A stretch of DNA of 64,000 nt from Treponema sp. (GTDB taxonomy: Bacteria; Spirochaetota; Spirochaetia; Treponematales; Treponemataceae), in contig JAGAZO010000020.1 of assembly GCA_017940005.1 (NCBI GenBank), positions 186,001 through 250,000 of the forward strand. Reading direction: 5' to 3'. The translations under genes and the position numbers were made by a program. This document shows, piece after piece, positions 18,801 to 26,999 of this stretch. Below the pieces are notes generated by a model. That model did not search any database. It worked only from the letters and a program-made list of their open reading frames with translations, and was not told the DNA's origin. How positions within the stretch are numbered: position 1 is the stretch's first letter; each line of letters begins with the position of its first letter.

Positions 18801-21800
18801 GCCGTCTGCTGTTCCGCAAACGCATTTTTATATTCAGCTTCTGTAGCTGTCATTGCCTTATATGCGGCATTCACATTCTCACGTTGCGTCTCTGTGCTTT
18901 CATAAAAATTTTTGAGCACAGCAACGAGCTTGCCAAGAGTTGCAAGATATGCATGGCGCATAGTATGCGCTGCTGTGATTGCGCAATTCTTCTGCATCAT
19001 TTCCTCGTACGCTGCATCTATCATCTGCGCTATAAGAAAATCCCTTGCACTAATTTCTTCCATCTCATCTGTGGAAATTTTAATAGATTCATCTTCATAT
19101 TCATATTCCGTTTTTGAAAAGAAATACGATGCACACATATCATGCCATGTCGCCTCGTCTGATACTGCAAAATCGATGGATAAAAGCTCATCAGTAGCTT
19201 CTTTTTTATTTTCGCTTATCCGCTCTTGAATAGGAGAATTGTGTACAACCTGCCATTCGCTATATCCTGCAAGCGCAGCTTTTGACTGCGCGACAGAATG
19301 AGCTTCTTTTGCATAAAGCTGACGTATGCTTTCGCTGATGCGTGCGTTTTCTTCTACTTCATATAATTTTGCAAACGCCTCTTTCATTGCGAAAAAATCA
19401 TCTTGCAATATACGAATGAGCTCTGCACTTGTTGATACACCGTTCGCGCTGGCAATCAACGAAGCTTGTCTTGCAGCAGCATCATAACGGAGCGGCACAG
19501 CAATTCCGTACAGCATGACAGCGCGCAATTCTTCAGCGATTGCCAAGTCCTGTTTTGCAATCCACGTATCTACATCACCATCAAGATAGGCGTTATATTC
19601 TGCAACTTTCTCATGTATTTCAACATACCGTGCAAGATCGTCAAATTGCGCTTCATCTTTTGACACAAGGTAGCTGTTCGCAGCTTTAATGTCTTGCATG
19701 TTTCGTTCCGCGCACAGGTATGCATACAGCACATCGCGCCCCGCAAGATACGTGCTGTACCAGCTTGCGGCAAGTACATCATCTGATTCACTTTCTACAG
19801 CACGTGCAATAGCTTCAGTTATTCCATAACGCTTTTTATCTGCCTCATACTGCTCATTGATTTCTGCAAGCATGCGCATCTGTGTCGCGGCAATATCTGC
19901 GTGCATTTTTTTCAAATCGCTGTCAGTAAAAAAAACTATCTCTTCCTCTTGCCTGCTGCCATTACTGTCAGCGCTTTTACAAACCATAAGCGCATATTGC
20001 TCATTGAGCGTACACAGTATAAATTCTGCACTTATGTTATGAGCTTTGTCATATTCTGAAAGTTCGTCAGTTATTCTGAATTGCTGCCATACTGCTTCAT
20101 AAAAATCATGCTCCGTCTTGCCGTACGCAGCAATAATTTCGGCAAGCTTTGCCATGCGCTCTTCTCCAAGCAGAGATGCAATATACATTTTGCACGCATC
20201 ATGCGAGAAGTTTTCGCGCGCAAAACAAAATGGCGCTAATATTGCGACACGTGCTTCCATCTCTTTTTTATTGACAAATAGCTCTATTGCACGTTGCGCG
20301 TTGTCTGCCCGCTGTATCACTTCAGGCTTTTGTTCTGATATGCCTGCATACCATGACTGAGCCTGTTTTTCTCCGTCAAAAAGTTCAGCGCCCCTTTCGT
20401 TGTATAAGCGGAATATCGTTTCTGCAATTTTCTCGCGTGCCACAGCGTTTTTGCCAAGTGTTTTGAGTACTGCACTCTCTTCAGTTTTTGAAAGGCATGC
20501 AAGCACCGCTTCTTTGCCGCTGAAATCAGACACTTTTGTCAAAAGCAAATCTGCTGCATATGCAATGACACTGTCATACACTGTCCGTTTTATTCCAGAT
20601 GCAGCAGAAAACATTGCAAATCTCTCATCTGCAATAATTTCAACTATTGTTTCAACATTTTGTAATTTTTCTTGCCATGAATTGTAAAGCGCTATATTCT
20701 GCTCATGCGTCATCACTGCACCCTCATGAGCTGTCCTATCCGCTGCATATTCCTCTGCAATCTTTTGCAGTGCAGCTTCAGATGTCGCCGATTTATTTGC
20801 CACTGCGCTTTGCGCATAATCGCGCACAAGCTGCGCAACATACAGCTCAAGCGCCTGTCTTCCGACAACACCGAGCCCGTCTGCTGCCGCATACAGCGAA
20901 ACAACATGCGCAACGAGTGCTTCATCATTTTTTTCATTGGGCGCTGCAAAGCTATTCAGCAAATCGACAATCTTGTCTTTTGCCTCATCATTCTTTTTAT
21001 TGAGCAACGCAGCTTTGCATGAACCATATTGTTCTGCTACCGATGCAAGCAGCAGTTCATCACCATATGCTGCAAATAAATTTGCTTCATACGTCGACTC
21101 GATAAGCGCGCTGATACCTGTCGTAAGCCCACCATAATTGAGCAGCATGTGCATCCTGTCATCATGTCTGTTGTCACGGACATACGCAAGCTGCTTTTTT
21201 GCAGCAAGGCGAGCAATAGCATCGAGCGTTTCTTTTATCGAAACACAGCTCTCATACAGCGCGCTTTCAGTTTTACCTGCATGTTTAAGCGATGCAAGTT
21301 TGCCGTTAATAATCTCGCTATATGATGCAATATATATTGCAAATTTCTGTTCAGCATCCACAGCAGCATTGACTGTTGTAATCTTGTCCTGTATATACTG
21401 TCGTGCAAGCTCATGCTCTTTTTGGGCTTTCCGTATACGCACATTAATTTTCATGACAGAGGCATCTATCACGTCTTGTGCATTGCTTATATCCAATTCA
21501 GAAACAGCAGTGCCATCCGCATATTTACCAGTACGCACAAGCAGACGCATATCTTCTATTTCAGCTAATTCGCTCATGCATTCGGTATACAAGCATGCTT
21601 TTAATTCATTGAATACAACATCATCATCTATCACTGCTTTCGCATCAAGTTCTTCATAGCTAAAAATCTTATTTTGCGTTTCTGCGTATTCAAGCTGCGA
21701 AAGCAACATCACCTTCTGCCTTTTGAGTGATGCATTTGCATACGCCTGCACTGCCCGATAATATTCATCAAAGTGCTGTTTTTTGTCTTCACCGCTTTCA

Positions 21801-24316
21801 CTGTTGTTAATCGCAGCTAATACAGCTTTAATCTGCTCAACATTCGCCATGCTGCTCAAACTGTTGTACGCGTTCTGCGCTGTGCGATATGTGTCTTGAG
21901 CTTCTTTGAGCGCCGCAAGCGCTTTTTGAACGTTATCAGCCGCAGCCTCCGCTTCTTGCAACAACGCACCAACTTTCTGCTGTTGCATTTCAAGCGATTC
22001 TACAGCTGAATCATATGCAGCTTTTTTTGCTTCATAATTTTTCATTGCAACATTGAGTTTTTCTCTGCTCGTTTCCTGCCAATCAACAGAAGAAGTTTCG
22101 TTATTCACATAATCGACCACAGCCTGAGCAACTGCGAGCTCTGCATCCCAATACGTTTTTACTGCCTGTGCTTTGACGACTTCATTTTCAAGCTCGTCCA
22201 TATACGATATTGCATTGCTTTCTGATGACATGTCACTTTCCGCTGCATATGTTCTTGAAAGCGTGCTTCCAGTGAGCTGATACAGCTTTGTCATCGCGGC
22301 AACAGCTTGATCGTAATAACCAGCTACATGCGTTTTGCTACCATTTGCAGCTACTTCGTCATATCCAAGGAAAAGACTGTCAAGCCATACAGCAAGATTC
22401 TCATCTGTGCCGTATATGATATCGTTTGAATCCCAGAGTGCGGCAAGCTCCTCTCCCGCCATCGCGTTATGAGGTTGTATTTCAACAAAGAGATTTTTTA
22501 ATAAATCATTTTCGAGCAGCACAGCGGCAAGCTGTTCATATGTCGTTTCACGTAAGCAGCCCTGCCAGCTATACAATTTTGTTTTTAAAGCAGCGTCATG
22601 CACAAGTTCTTTTTCCAGCGTTTTTATCTGTCTATCCGCATCATCTATCTGTCGCTGAATGGCAAAGGAGCTCTCCGTTGTGCCGCTATCTGACGAGTCC
22701 TGATACGAGCTGCTTGAAAAACTCATGCGTTTCTGAAGGCCGTCTACAAGTTCTTTCAGCGCAGCAACAGTCACTTCTTTGAGCGTTATCGCATTTTCTT
22801 GCACTGCTATGCGCTTACTGAGTTCATTCATGAGCATTGCTTTATATGCTTTTTTCCAAATTGCAAGATTGTTTTTGACTTTCTGCGCATCTTGCTTATT
22901 TTTTAAATACTCGTTTGAAATTTTCCCGTCAGCTAAAAACGCTTTTATAACGGCAGCATATTCTTCCCGTAATGCAGTGGACACATCTTCTGTTTTCCAA
23001 TATGAATACAGCCCATTATATTTTTCGCTCCAATGCTCATACCACGCATCAATACCATCAGCGCACATCTTCATCATGTCGCGATATGTATTGTAAATAT
23101 GCTGTTGCACTTCAATAGTCTTTTCATGGTCTGTCTTTTGTGACTGCAAAACAGAAACATAGCTGACAAGCTCTGCCTCAATTTCTTGAGCAAGCACAGA
23201 TTCTTTTTCCATGAGTGTTTTTCGCATCTCATATATTTTTTCAGTAATTTTCTCATTCCACGCTTTTCGTCTATCAGACAATTCTTTATACGCTGCTGCC
23301 CATACTTCTTCATCATTGAGATATACGCGCTCGGCATTCTTTTCCCATTCACTGCGCGATATTAAAAAATTGCGCTCTGCTTCATCCCATTTTGCCATGC
23401 TTGATGCAAGTGTTTTCTCAAAACGACTAAACCAGTCCTTCTCATCAAGTGATATGCCGTCTGCATCTGATACGACAAGCTCTGTATCAAGCAAGCGCAC
23501 GAGTGAATCTATGTCGCTGTCCGTCTGCCTTTCTGCATCGCGCGCAAGACCGCGCGCTATCATCTGAGCCGCCTCACTGTCCGATACTTTCCTGATAGAA
23601 TGCTGGTCGTACAGCAATTCATTCATGAGCATATTTGTTTCAGCTTGAGCAATGAGCGCATACTCATTCTTTACATATGACGCATAAGCATTGCTGTAAC
23701 GGCTTATTATGAGCTTTTTTTCATCGTCTGACAGATGTAAAGACGAAAGCCGTTCCATGAGCTCCATTCCCTTTCCGCTGTGTTCGACCTCCCAGCGACT
23801 GTAGTATTCATCAATGATGCGCTCCACTTCAACATGCCACTGCGCCTTTGCGTTTTCAGCTTCATCTGCATGCACTGCGCGCGTCGCTTCTCCGTCTTGC
23901 AGAGCATAGTTCCAGCTCTCTGCCGCCGTGCGCAGCGCAGCTGCAAGAGCACTTCCGTACTCTAAACCAACCGATTCATACATGCGCGCAACACTCCATC
24001 CTGCAAACGCGCGTTCTGCTTCCATTCGATAGAACACTTCTGCCTCACTACGCGCTTTTTCCCATTCAGACGCATTTTCAGCATCCCTGACATTTACGCT
24101 TTCCCATGCGCTCATTGCCGCAAGCAATCCTGTCTCGCAGATACTGTGCCATGACTCAGCGTTTCGCACTCGCTGCGCACGGTCAAGATACTGTTCGAGC
24201 CGAGCATGTCCTGTGCTGCGCTCATATGCAAGCGGAGTTGCAGGGAGCAGGTTCGTACCCATTACAAGCGCTATAATCGCGCATACTGTACGATGCTTTA
24301 TAGAATAGTTTTGCAT
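12824..24316 (-). CDS. Giant exported protein (3830 aa) with C-terminal M23/LytM peptidase; polymorphic-toxin-like
   Basis: Start ATG 24316 with GAGGAGG just upstream. An N-terminal signal peptide is followed by about 2200 residues of mostly Ala/Glu/Tyr-rich helix and coiled coil. A transmembrane hairpin lies near 2217-2262, with more coiled coil to about 2900. A Gly/Ala-rich hydrophobic zone lies near 3065-3130. The tip (about 3643-3830) is an M23 zinc peptidase with all ligands: HYGID (His3685, Asp3689), YGHL (His3743), HLH (3776, 3778). M23 enzymes cut peptidoglycan crosslinks. GC differs along the ORF: about 45% over most, near 70% in sampled lines at 14401 and 14821, about 28% at 13081 in the tip. 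Very large proteins of this general plan are known in spirochetes (I recall TIGR04388 in Leptospira); membership is untested. Toxin function is inference. Confidence 0.85.
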   Translation of the reverse strand: MQNYSIKHRTVCAIIALVMGTNLLPATPLAYERSTGHARLEQYLDRAQRVRNAESWHSICETGLLAAMSAWESVNVRDAENASEWEKARSEAEVFYRMEAERAFAGWSVARMYESVGLEYGSALAAALRTAAESWNYALQDGEATRAVHADEAENAKAQWHVEVERIIDEYYSRWEVEHSGKGMELMERLSSLHLSDDEKKLIISRYSNAYASYVKNEYALIAQAETNMLMNELLYDQHSIRKVSDSEAAQMIARGLARDAERQTDSDIDSLVRLLDTELVVSDADGISLDEKDWFSRFEKTLASSMAKWDEAERNFLISRSEWEKNAERVYLNDEEVWAAAYKELSDRRKAWNEKITEKIYEMRKTLMEKESVLAQEIEAELVSYVSVLQSQKTDHEKTIEVQQHIYNTYRDMMKMCADGIDAWYEHWSEKYNGLYSYWKTEDVSTALREEYAAVIKAFLADGKISNEYLKNKQDAQKVKNNLAIWKKAYKAMLMNELSKRIAVQENAITLKEVTVAALKELVDGLQKRMSFSSSSYQDSSDSGTTESSFAIQRQIDDADRQIKTLEKELVHDAALKTKLYSWQGCLRETTYEQLAAVLLENDLLKNLFVEIQPHNAMAGEELAALWDSNDIIYGTDENLAVWLDSLFLGYDEVAANGSKTHVAGYYDQAVAAMTKLYQLTGSTLSRTYAAESDMSSESNAISYMDELENEVVKAQAVKTYWDAELAVAQAVVDYVNNETSSVDWQETSREKLNVAMKNYEAKKAAYDSAVESLEMQQQKVGALLQEAEAAADNVQKALAALKEAQDTYRTAQNAYNSLSSMANVEQIKAVLAAINNSESGEDKKQHFDEYYRAVQAYANASLKRQKVMLLSQLEYAETQNKIFSYEELDAKAVIDDDVVFNELKACLYTECMSELAEIEDMRLLVRTGKYADGTAVSELDISNAQDVIDASVMKINVRIRKAQKEHELARQYIQDKITTVNAAVDAEQKFAIYIASYSEIINGKLASLKHAGKTESALYESCVSIKETLDAIARLAAKKQLAYVRDNRHDDRMHMLLNYGGLTTGISALIESTYEANLFAAYGDELLLASVAEQYGSCKAALLNKKNDEAKDKIVDLLNSFAAPNEKNDEALVAHVVSLYAAADGLGVVGRQALELYVAQLVRDYAQSAVANKSATSEAALQKIAEEYAADRTAHEGAVMTHEQNIALYNSWQEKLQNVETIVEIIADERFAMFSAASGIKRTVYDSVIAYAADLLLTKVSDFSGKEAVLACLSKTEESAVLKTLGKNAVAREKIAETIFRLYNERGAELFDGEKQAQSWYAGISEQKPEVIQRADNAQRAIELFVNKKEMEARVAILAPFCFARENFSHDACKMYIASLLGEERMAKLAEIIAAYGKTEHDFYEAVWQQFRITDELSEYDKAHNISAEFILCTLNEQYALMVCKSADSNGSRQEEEIVFFTDSDLKKMHADIAATQMRMLAEINEQYEADKKRYGITEAIARAVESESDDVLAASWYSTYLAGRDVLYAYLCAERNMQDIKAANSYLVSKDEAQFDDLARYVEIHEKVAEYNAYLDGDVDTWIAKQDLAIAEELRAVMLYGIAVPLRYDAAARQASLIASANGVSTSAELIRILQDDFFAMKEAFAKLYEVEENARISESIRQLYAKEAHSVAQSKAALAGYSEWQVVHNSPIQERISENKKEATDELLSIDFAVSDEATWHDMCASYFFSKTEYEYEDESIKISTDEMEEISARDFLIAQMIDAAYEEMMQKNCAITAAHTMRHAYLATLGKLVAVLKNFYESTETQRENVNAAYKAMTATEAEYKNAFAEQQTALTAYSIACRQYNAMLDITNGKYDELECARLEHRVQEEVQRWAENEYLHTDSTEREAGYESPVEKFERVKKAHAAAAASFELISGMQTNRRVATERAFADESYNKLFDEYSVAYEAYYTAVVAQYELNAAIEQQKQALAFAEAKVEQARSALIQQGALGGAEPDIQLYDKAASYFARIEESGGTYAFRLNYTACDNILVQQHESMNDAKDSYFAAQEKLYRMSDETMLSMQKARYDAFEWYTGLEKRPEYLEKVVLAAMYLESLGDTSQQDEWFAKLDDGRYKYENPLNDILSGANVTIVHDKFHASNLLTSYNSFRTSLLKKVYEDVMSGGGEADIAKYFLYRGTYLANVHENLEERAGSLLREQTYAALCENIKSSERDNTILAAYFSVVAAGFYAMITPVTLWMLVPAIAATIASLVFVDIAFSFFSKRKDIQEISGAERSVRRSKEQSIEKLIQAYDEAEQNRVEEQKKLDLLKYGTSDYAKDSNESGKAKEITYDMFRASLAEMLKQSNLVEKKADGTVENVLEMSKLEAQLFDNVARQTNMKDLFESVQKKKRAESGGYGYASAVDVIAAMGNVLAVSQKNAYEALESKAMMLRKAQYDAAKTYNNSVAELTFGVKAADDVLGEHISIQELATLAENAWGTATWRETVHRNNLQALYSKFGDEKYISYRNVTESYIENMVGNLSAEYSAELSNEMQLLYDARKTELDLLLNDMHIQRETLESQILQILARAEEEWVKAEGKINSSYNMWREKFIKEYAEKSNAWEDGYTDFLSRKEKWLVEQYVYAQNVGDWELLEASGLNAGKEIAAGLAAIQEAVARDSAVKKISADMNAWVSSLYDGSLMEQLGVAAGNLAVQAKNAGKTVRKGNSMSIAGTESLRAALETQGGIESEMKRLAAKLAAEQASLRIEQLKQQYMSRIAAENDNMDAWEEQLVSSAGYHIDGVYRRTVTVDAYMYGRKSETQIVRKYEHFKTDVPGVKLSVGNDADDMMIMTAVANAQKELDEWSTRIFGAADADGGIKQHVIARNIAESGDVSKYSTSEENDGAVASYKKKKARLEELEKVLDKLNKISENTTKDYEAKQSEYKELQQEYRELQKSVVEIRDGELGEHLGYVPVFTDNPDFTKDAEANIAAYGRGQLNVIMLDFTWNEMMMQHGSTELAKAPYEKKLWAAGGLVEPPTLKQLTSIACDIIANATGHKWIALMDDALFGTLDLAIEYKTPLEVAVDIGKAGASFALGMGMSAAGSAVSGAIDKLGSAALKGVATAAWSAGSSYATSVANGYMNAVHVDANGRLAMDWESANRSWWSASTVASSLGAGVTGGLSTGLTNALSAETNKFYGSLISLGTKVAGNATEYGVYVAYAGGDWRQAYDDMGGITINVASIGAVADMLGSAVARSNGSGQLGTVSKGGELTWERVINNLQGTGVLEVNFGSGGVTARIGTGGIDVAGSMYTFAKRAADRAALRSYARSNGSAKGDAAYKAYVYGDWTQENTAARLASGKDELVFAVGTEHVAQTVSNGSGGRTIAMQDSGNAYENAVRLGHEAYRDGMVGMDNAAETARAAKVHTEMALRMRADDKLKDTDGQLVMDMAVYQYAQLTGDWSAFGRYVGATYDSSADYWKLLGDGSIEYDGKANLYDENGNLIYKTKSQGIEGSLVEILCGKNATEEQKHAVRGLMEKYGMTHTVDKANPYNSDKWYWNSRDGTVGESGAGKWSFTDNVDVDALNMGKRIDGATVFGQYGNTIVARAFVHHYDLTVDANIAANYGRFLEGAVEKDVPDAAWQRYANLYAAKENFYNNAGSFFESNDIRISGSYGDYIRNKNGVLLSDYLNYYKSYNNLHYGIDLVIDSGSQNILAGIGGKVFSNDWNDAEGWTLQMEYGYNFEDIFISTGIYGEYGHLKEKSPLINDTYYSSSQVVGVFGNTGEKTTGAHLHYSIYTTDNKYYSTTTMQMLLGNSYTSGSMYNGSWRTVYDPTAFYDNKKFYVH

Positions 24317-24413
24317 TTTGCCTCCTCACAAAACAAAATTCAGCATTGACGCTCCGTCATAAAACGTGCAGTGAAGTGCCTGCATTTTGGCACTTTCCTC
24401 GCATTCCTCTGAC

Positions 24414-24441
24414 GCAATATCCGTCTCAATAAGATTGTCAA
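24414..24441 (-). promoter_or_regulatory. Promoter of the giant gene
   Basis: On the minus strand a perfect TTGACA (24441-24436) is followed after 16 nt by TATTGC (24419-24414), giving a leader of roughly 90 nt. The leader contains a 7-bp hairpin, AAGTGCC/GGCACTT with an 8-nt loop (24374-24395), without a T-run. The -10 is weak. Confidence 0.4.
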
Positions 24442-24556
24442 AAAAATTTCAATTCATGAGTTTTTTTCTGATTTTTTTTGATTTGTGCGAATTGTCACTT
24501 ATCTTTTTACAGCAAGATTGATAATTAATTAAAATATGGCGCGGCATACAATTATG

Positions 24557-24565
24557 TGATATACT
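24557..24565 (+). promoter_or_regulatory. Extended -10 promoter for the MFS gene
   Basis: TG at 24557-24558 followed by A and TATACT at 24560-24565 is an extended -10. No convincing -35 is present. It would give a leader of about 33 nt. Confidence 0.4.
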
Positions 24566-24604
24566 TATTGTGTAATCAAAACAGATTTGCATTTGGAGGA
24601 TAGC

Positions 24605-25915
24605 ATGAAACTGAATTACCGCCGCACCATGCTCATCGGTCTTGCATTCTTGTCAATTTCCGCGTTTTGGCAAATGTACGACAACATTATCCCGCTCATC
24701 CTGCAAAACAATTTCGGCATAAAAGAGACAGTCACTGGAATTATCATGGCGTTCGATAATATTCTGGCGCTCGTGCTGCTGCCGCTGTTCGGCGCGCTTT
24801 CAGATAACGTCAGCACTAAAATTGGAAAACGCATGCCGTTCATACTTGTCGGCACAGGAGTTGCCATAGTCCTTATGCTGGCACTCATGGGAGCAGTGCA
24901 TGTGCACAATATCGTTGCCTTTATCACCATTCTGCTTTTGCTGCTCGTAGCAATGGGGCTGTATCGCTCGCCTGCTGTCGCGCTCATGCCCGATTTGACA
25001 AGCGCTCCGTTGCGAAGCAAAGCAAACGCAATTATCAATTTGATGGGTTCATTCGGCGCGATTTACACGCTCATCATGATTCGCGTGCTGCTTGCAAAAG
25101 GAAACGATGCGAACTACTTTCCCGTATTTTTTGCAGTGGCGCTTTTTATGGCAATCACTGTTGCAATCCTGTTTTTCACCATTAACGAAAACAATATCAA
25201 GGCTGAAGTAGCGCAGGAAACTGACAGCATGCAGAATACTGCCCTGCAAAAAAATGAAGCGGCAGTGCAGCGGCATGAAACGAATTCTTCTCCAAAAATG
25301 AGCGCGCCTGTAAAACGCAGCATGATTTTTTTGTTGCTCTCGATTTTCTTCTGGTTCACCGCATACAACGCTGTTACAACAGCTTTCTCTCGCTACACGA
25401 TGCATGTATGGGGCGCAGAGGGCGGAGAGTTCGCATCATATTTGATGGTCGCAGTAGTCGTGTCAATCATAAGCTACATTCCCATAGGACAGATTTCAAG
25501 CAAAATAGGACGCAAAAAAACTATCCTCATGGGCATTGCGCTTTTAGGCGCGAGTTACTTTGCGGCAACATTTCTCAGAACAAACAACCCCGTGATTTTT
25601 GTGCTGCTCGCATGCGTCGGATTCGCGTGGGCTGCAATCAATGTCAACTCCTATCCAATGGTTGTGGAGATGAGTGCAGCGAGCAACATTGGAAAATTCA
25701 CCGGGCTGTACTATACATTCTCAATGTCTGCGCAAATTGTTACGCCCATTCTCTCTGGATTTTTGCTCGAACACGTTTCATATGTGACGCTCTTTCCGTA
25801 TGCCACAGCATTTTCGTGCCTCGCGTTCATCACCATGACTTTTGTCAAGCACGGCGACAACAAGCCCGAAGCAAAAACTGCGCTTGAAGCGTTGGGAGAC
25901 GCAGGAGACGATTAA
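24605..25915 (+). CDS. MFS transporter, sugar/GPH-like or SLC45-type
   Basis: A 436-residue, 12-helix major facilitator protein of the inner membrane. Start ATG 24605 with GGAGGA 4 nt upstream; a longer reading from 24587 has no ribosome site. The loop DNVSTKIGKRMPFILVGTG after helix 2 is the MFS motif-A region, in the form seen in GPH/SLC45-like sugar carriers; the repeat in the second half is QISSKIGRKKTIL. A hydrophilic loop of about 45 residues separates the halves. The substrate is unknown, probably a sugar. GDPD follows 4 nt after the stop. Confidence 0.85.
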   Translation: MKLNYRRTMLIGLAFLSISAFWQMYDNIIPLILQNNFGIKETVTGIIMAFDNILALVLLPLFGALSDNVSTKIGKRMPFILVGTGVAIVLMLALMGAVHVHNIVAFITILLLLLVAMGLYRSPAVALMPDLTSAPLRSKANAIINLMGSFGAIYTLIMIRVLLAKGNDANYFPVFFAVALFMAITVAILFFTINENNIKAEVAQETDSMQNTALQKNEAAVQRHETNSSPKMSAPVKRSMIFLLLSIFFWFTAYNAVTTAFSRYTMHVWGAEGGEFASYLMVAVVVSIISYIPIGQISSKIGRKKTILMGIALLGASYFAATFLRTNNPVIFVLLACVGFAWAAINVNSYPMVVEMSAASNIGKFTGLYYTFSMSAQIVTPILSGFLLEHVSYVTLFPYATAFSCLAFITMTFVKHGDNKPEAKTALEALGDAGDD

Positions 25916-25919
25916 ACGT

Positions 25920-26735
25920 ATGGCGGCAGTTGTCATTATTTTATTAATCATCATTGCGCTTTACCTCTTCGCGATTGCGCCGCGCATGTTTGGAAAGCCT
26001 GACACGCGCGCATTTGAACATATCCTCTATGCGCATCGCGGGCTTTTTGACAACGAAGCGCAGCACCCAGAAAACTCTCTGGCAGCGTTTAAACGTGCGC
26101 TTGAAGCGGGCTACGGCATAGAGACTGACGTGCGGCTTTCAAAAGACGGCGTGCCTGTGCTGCATCACGATGCAACGCTGCTCCGCTCGTGCGGCATAGA
26201 TGGAAATGTGTGCGACTACACGTATGAAGAGCTGCAAGCGTTTCGCCTGTTCAAGAGCAACGAGACAATTCCGCGCTTGAGTGATTTTTTAGAGCTTGTC
26301 GCAGGCAGCGTGCCGCTCATCATAGAATACAAGCTTGAAGCAGGAGAAAAAGCCGAGCCGCTGTGCAACACAGTAAACAGCATCCTCGAAACATATGGCG
26401 GCAGCTATTGCATTGAATCGTTTAATTCGTGGGTGCTGCGCTGGTATAAAAAGCATAATCCGCGCATTGTACGCGGACAGCTTGCAGAAAACTACTTGAA
26501 GACAGGAGTCAAGATGAACAGGGTGCTGTTGTTCACATTGCAAAATTTATTGATAAATTTTTTAACGCGCCCCGACTTTATCGCGTACAATTATGAATTT
26601 CGCAATGCGTTTTCTTTCCGCATGTGCCGCCTGCTTGGCGCGCTGCCAGTCGCGTGGACAATAAAAAATCGCGAGCAGCTTGAAACGGCAAAAGAGATAT
26701 ACCGCGCGTATATCTTCGACAGCTTTATGCCGTAA
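25920..26735 (+). CDS. Membrane-anchored glycerophosphodiester phosphodiesterase
   Basis: Hydrolyses glycerophosphodiesters to glycerol-3-phosphate and alcohol. It has 271 residues. Start ATG 25920, just after the MFS stop. An N-terminal transmembrane helix (VVIILLIIIALYLFAI) anchors it. The GDPD signature is complete: YAHRGLFDNEAQHPENS, then ETDVRLSKDGVPVLHHDATL with the metal-binding Glu/Asp and catalytic His, and later IIEYK. Coupling to the upstream transporter suggests joint use of a host- or lipid-derived substrate; this is inference. Confidence 0.92.
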   Translation: MAAVVIILLIIIALYLFAIAPRMFGKPDTRAFEHILYAHRGLFDNEAQHPENSLAAFKRALEAGYGIETDVRLSKDGVPVLHHDATLLRSCGIDGNVCDYTYEELQAFRLFKSNETIPRLSDFLELVAGSVPLIIEYKLEAGEKAEPLCNTVNSILETYGGSYCIESFNSWVLRWYKKHNPRIVRGQLAENYLKTGVKMNRVLLFTLQNLLINFLTRPDFIAYNYEFRNAFSFRMCRLLGALPVAWTIKNREQLETAKEIYRAYIFDSFMP

Positions 26736-26774
26736 AAACACGACGTAGCATAGATGATTTTACAACAGCAATTT

Positions 26775-26847
26775 TCGGGATAGGGCGACTCGAACGCCCG
26801 ACATCTTGCTCCCAAAGCAAGCGCGCTACCAGCTGCGCTATATCCCG
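26775..26847 (-). tRNA. tRNA-Pro (anticodon UGG)
   Basis: A 73-nt cloverleaf on the minus strand. The acceptor CGGGATA pairs with TATCCCG, with discriminator A. The D stem is GCGC/GCGC with loop AGCTGGTA. The anticodon stem CTTGC/GCAAG holds loop TTTGGGA with anticodon TGG. The T arm GGGCG/CGCCC holds loop TTCGAGT. The 3' CCA is not encoded. Confidence 0.96.
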
Positions 26848-26859
26848 TAAAGTGAATTA

Positions 26860-26888
26860 AGTATAGCATAAAAACAAACTTATGTGAA
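26860..26888 (-). promoter_or_regulatory. Promoter of tRNA-Pro
   Basis: On the minus strand: TTCACA (26888-26883), 17 nt, TATACT (26865-26860), preceded by TG as an extended -10. Transcription would start about 6 nt before the mature tRNA. Confidence 0.65.
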
Positions 26889-26999
26889 GAGCTAAAACAA
26901 CAGTTTCTCACATAACTGTTGCCGCAACGAAAATGCCCGGACAATCGGCAACTGCTTGACGCAACAACATGCCATCGCAGAAACGGCTCGCACGAGCGC

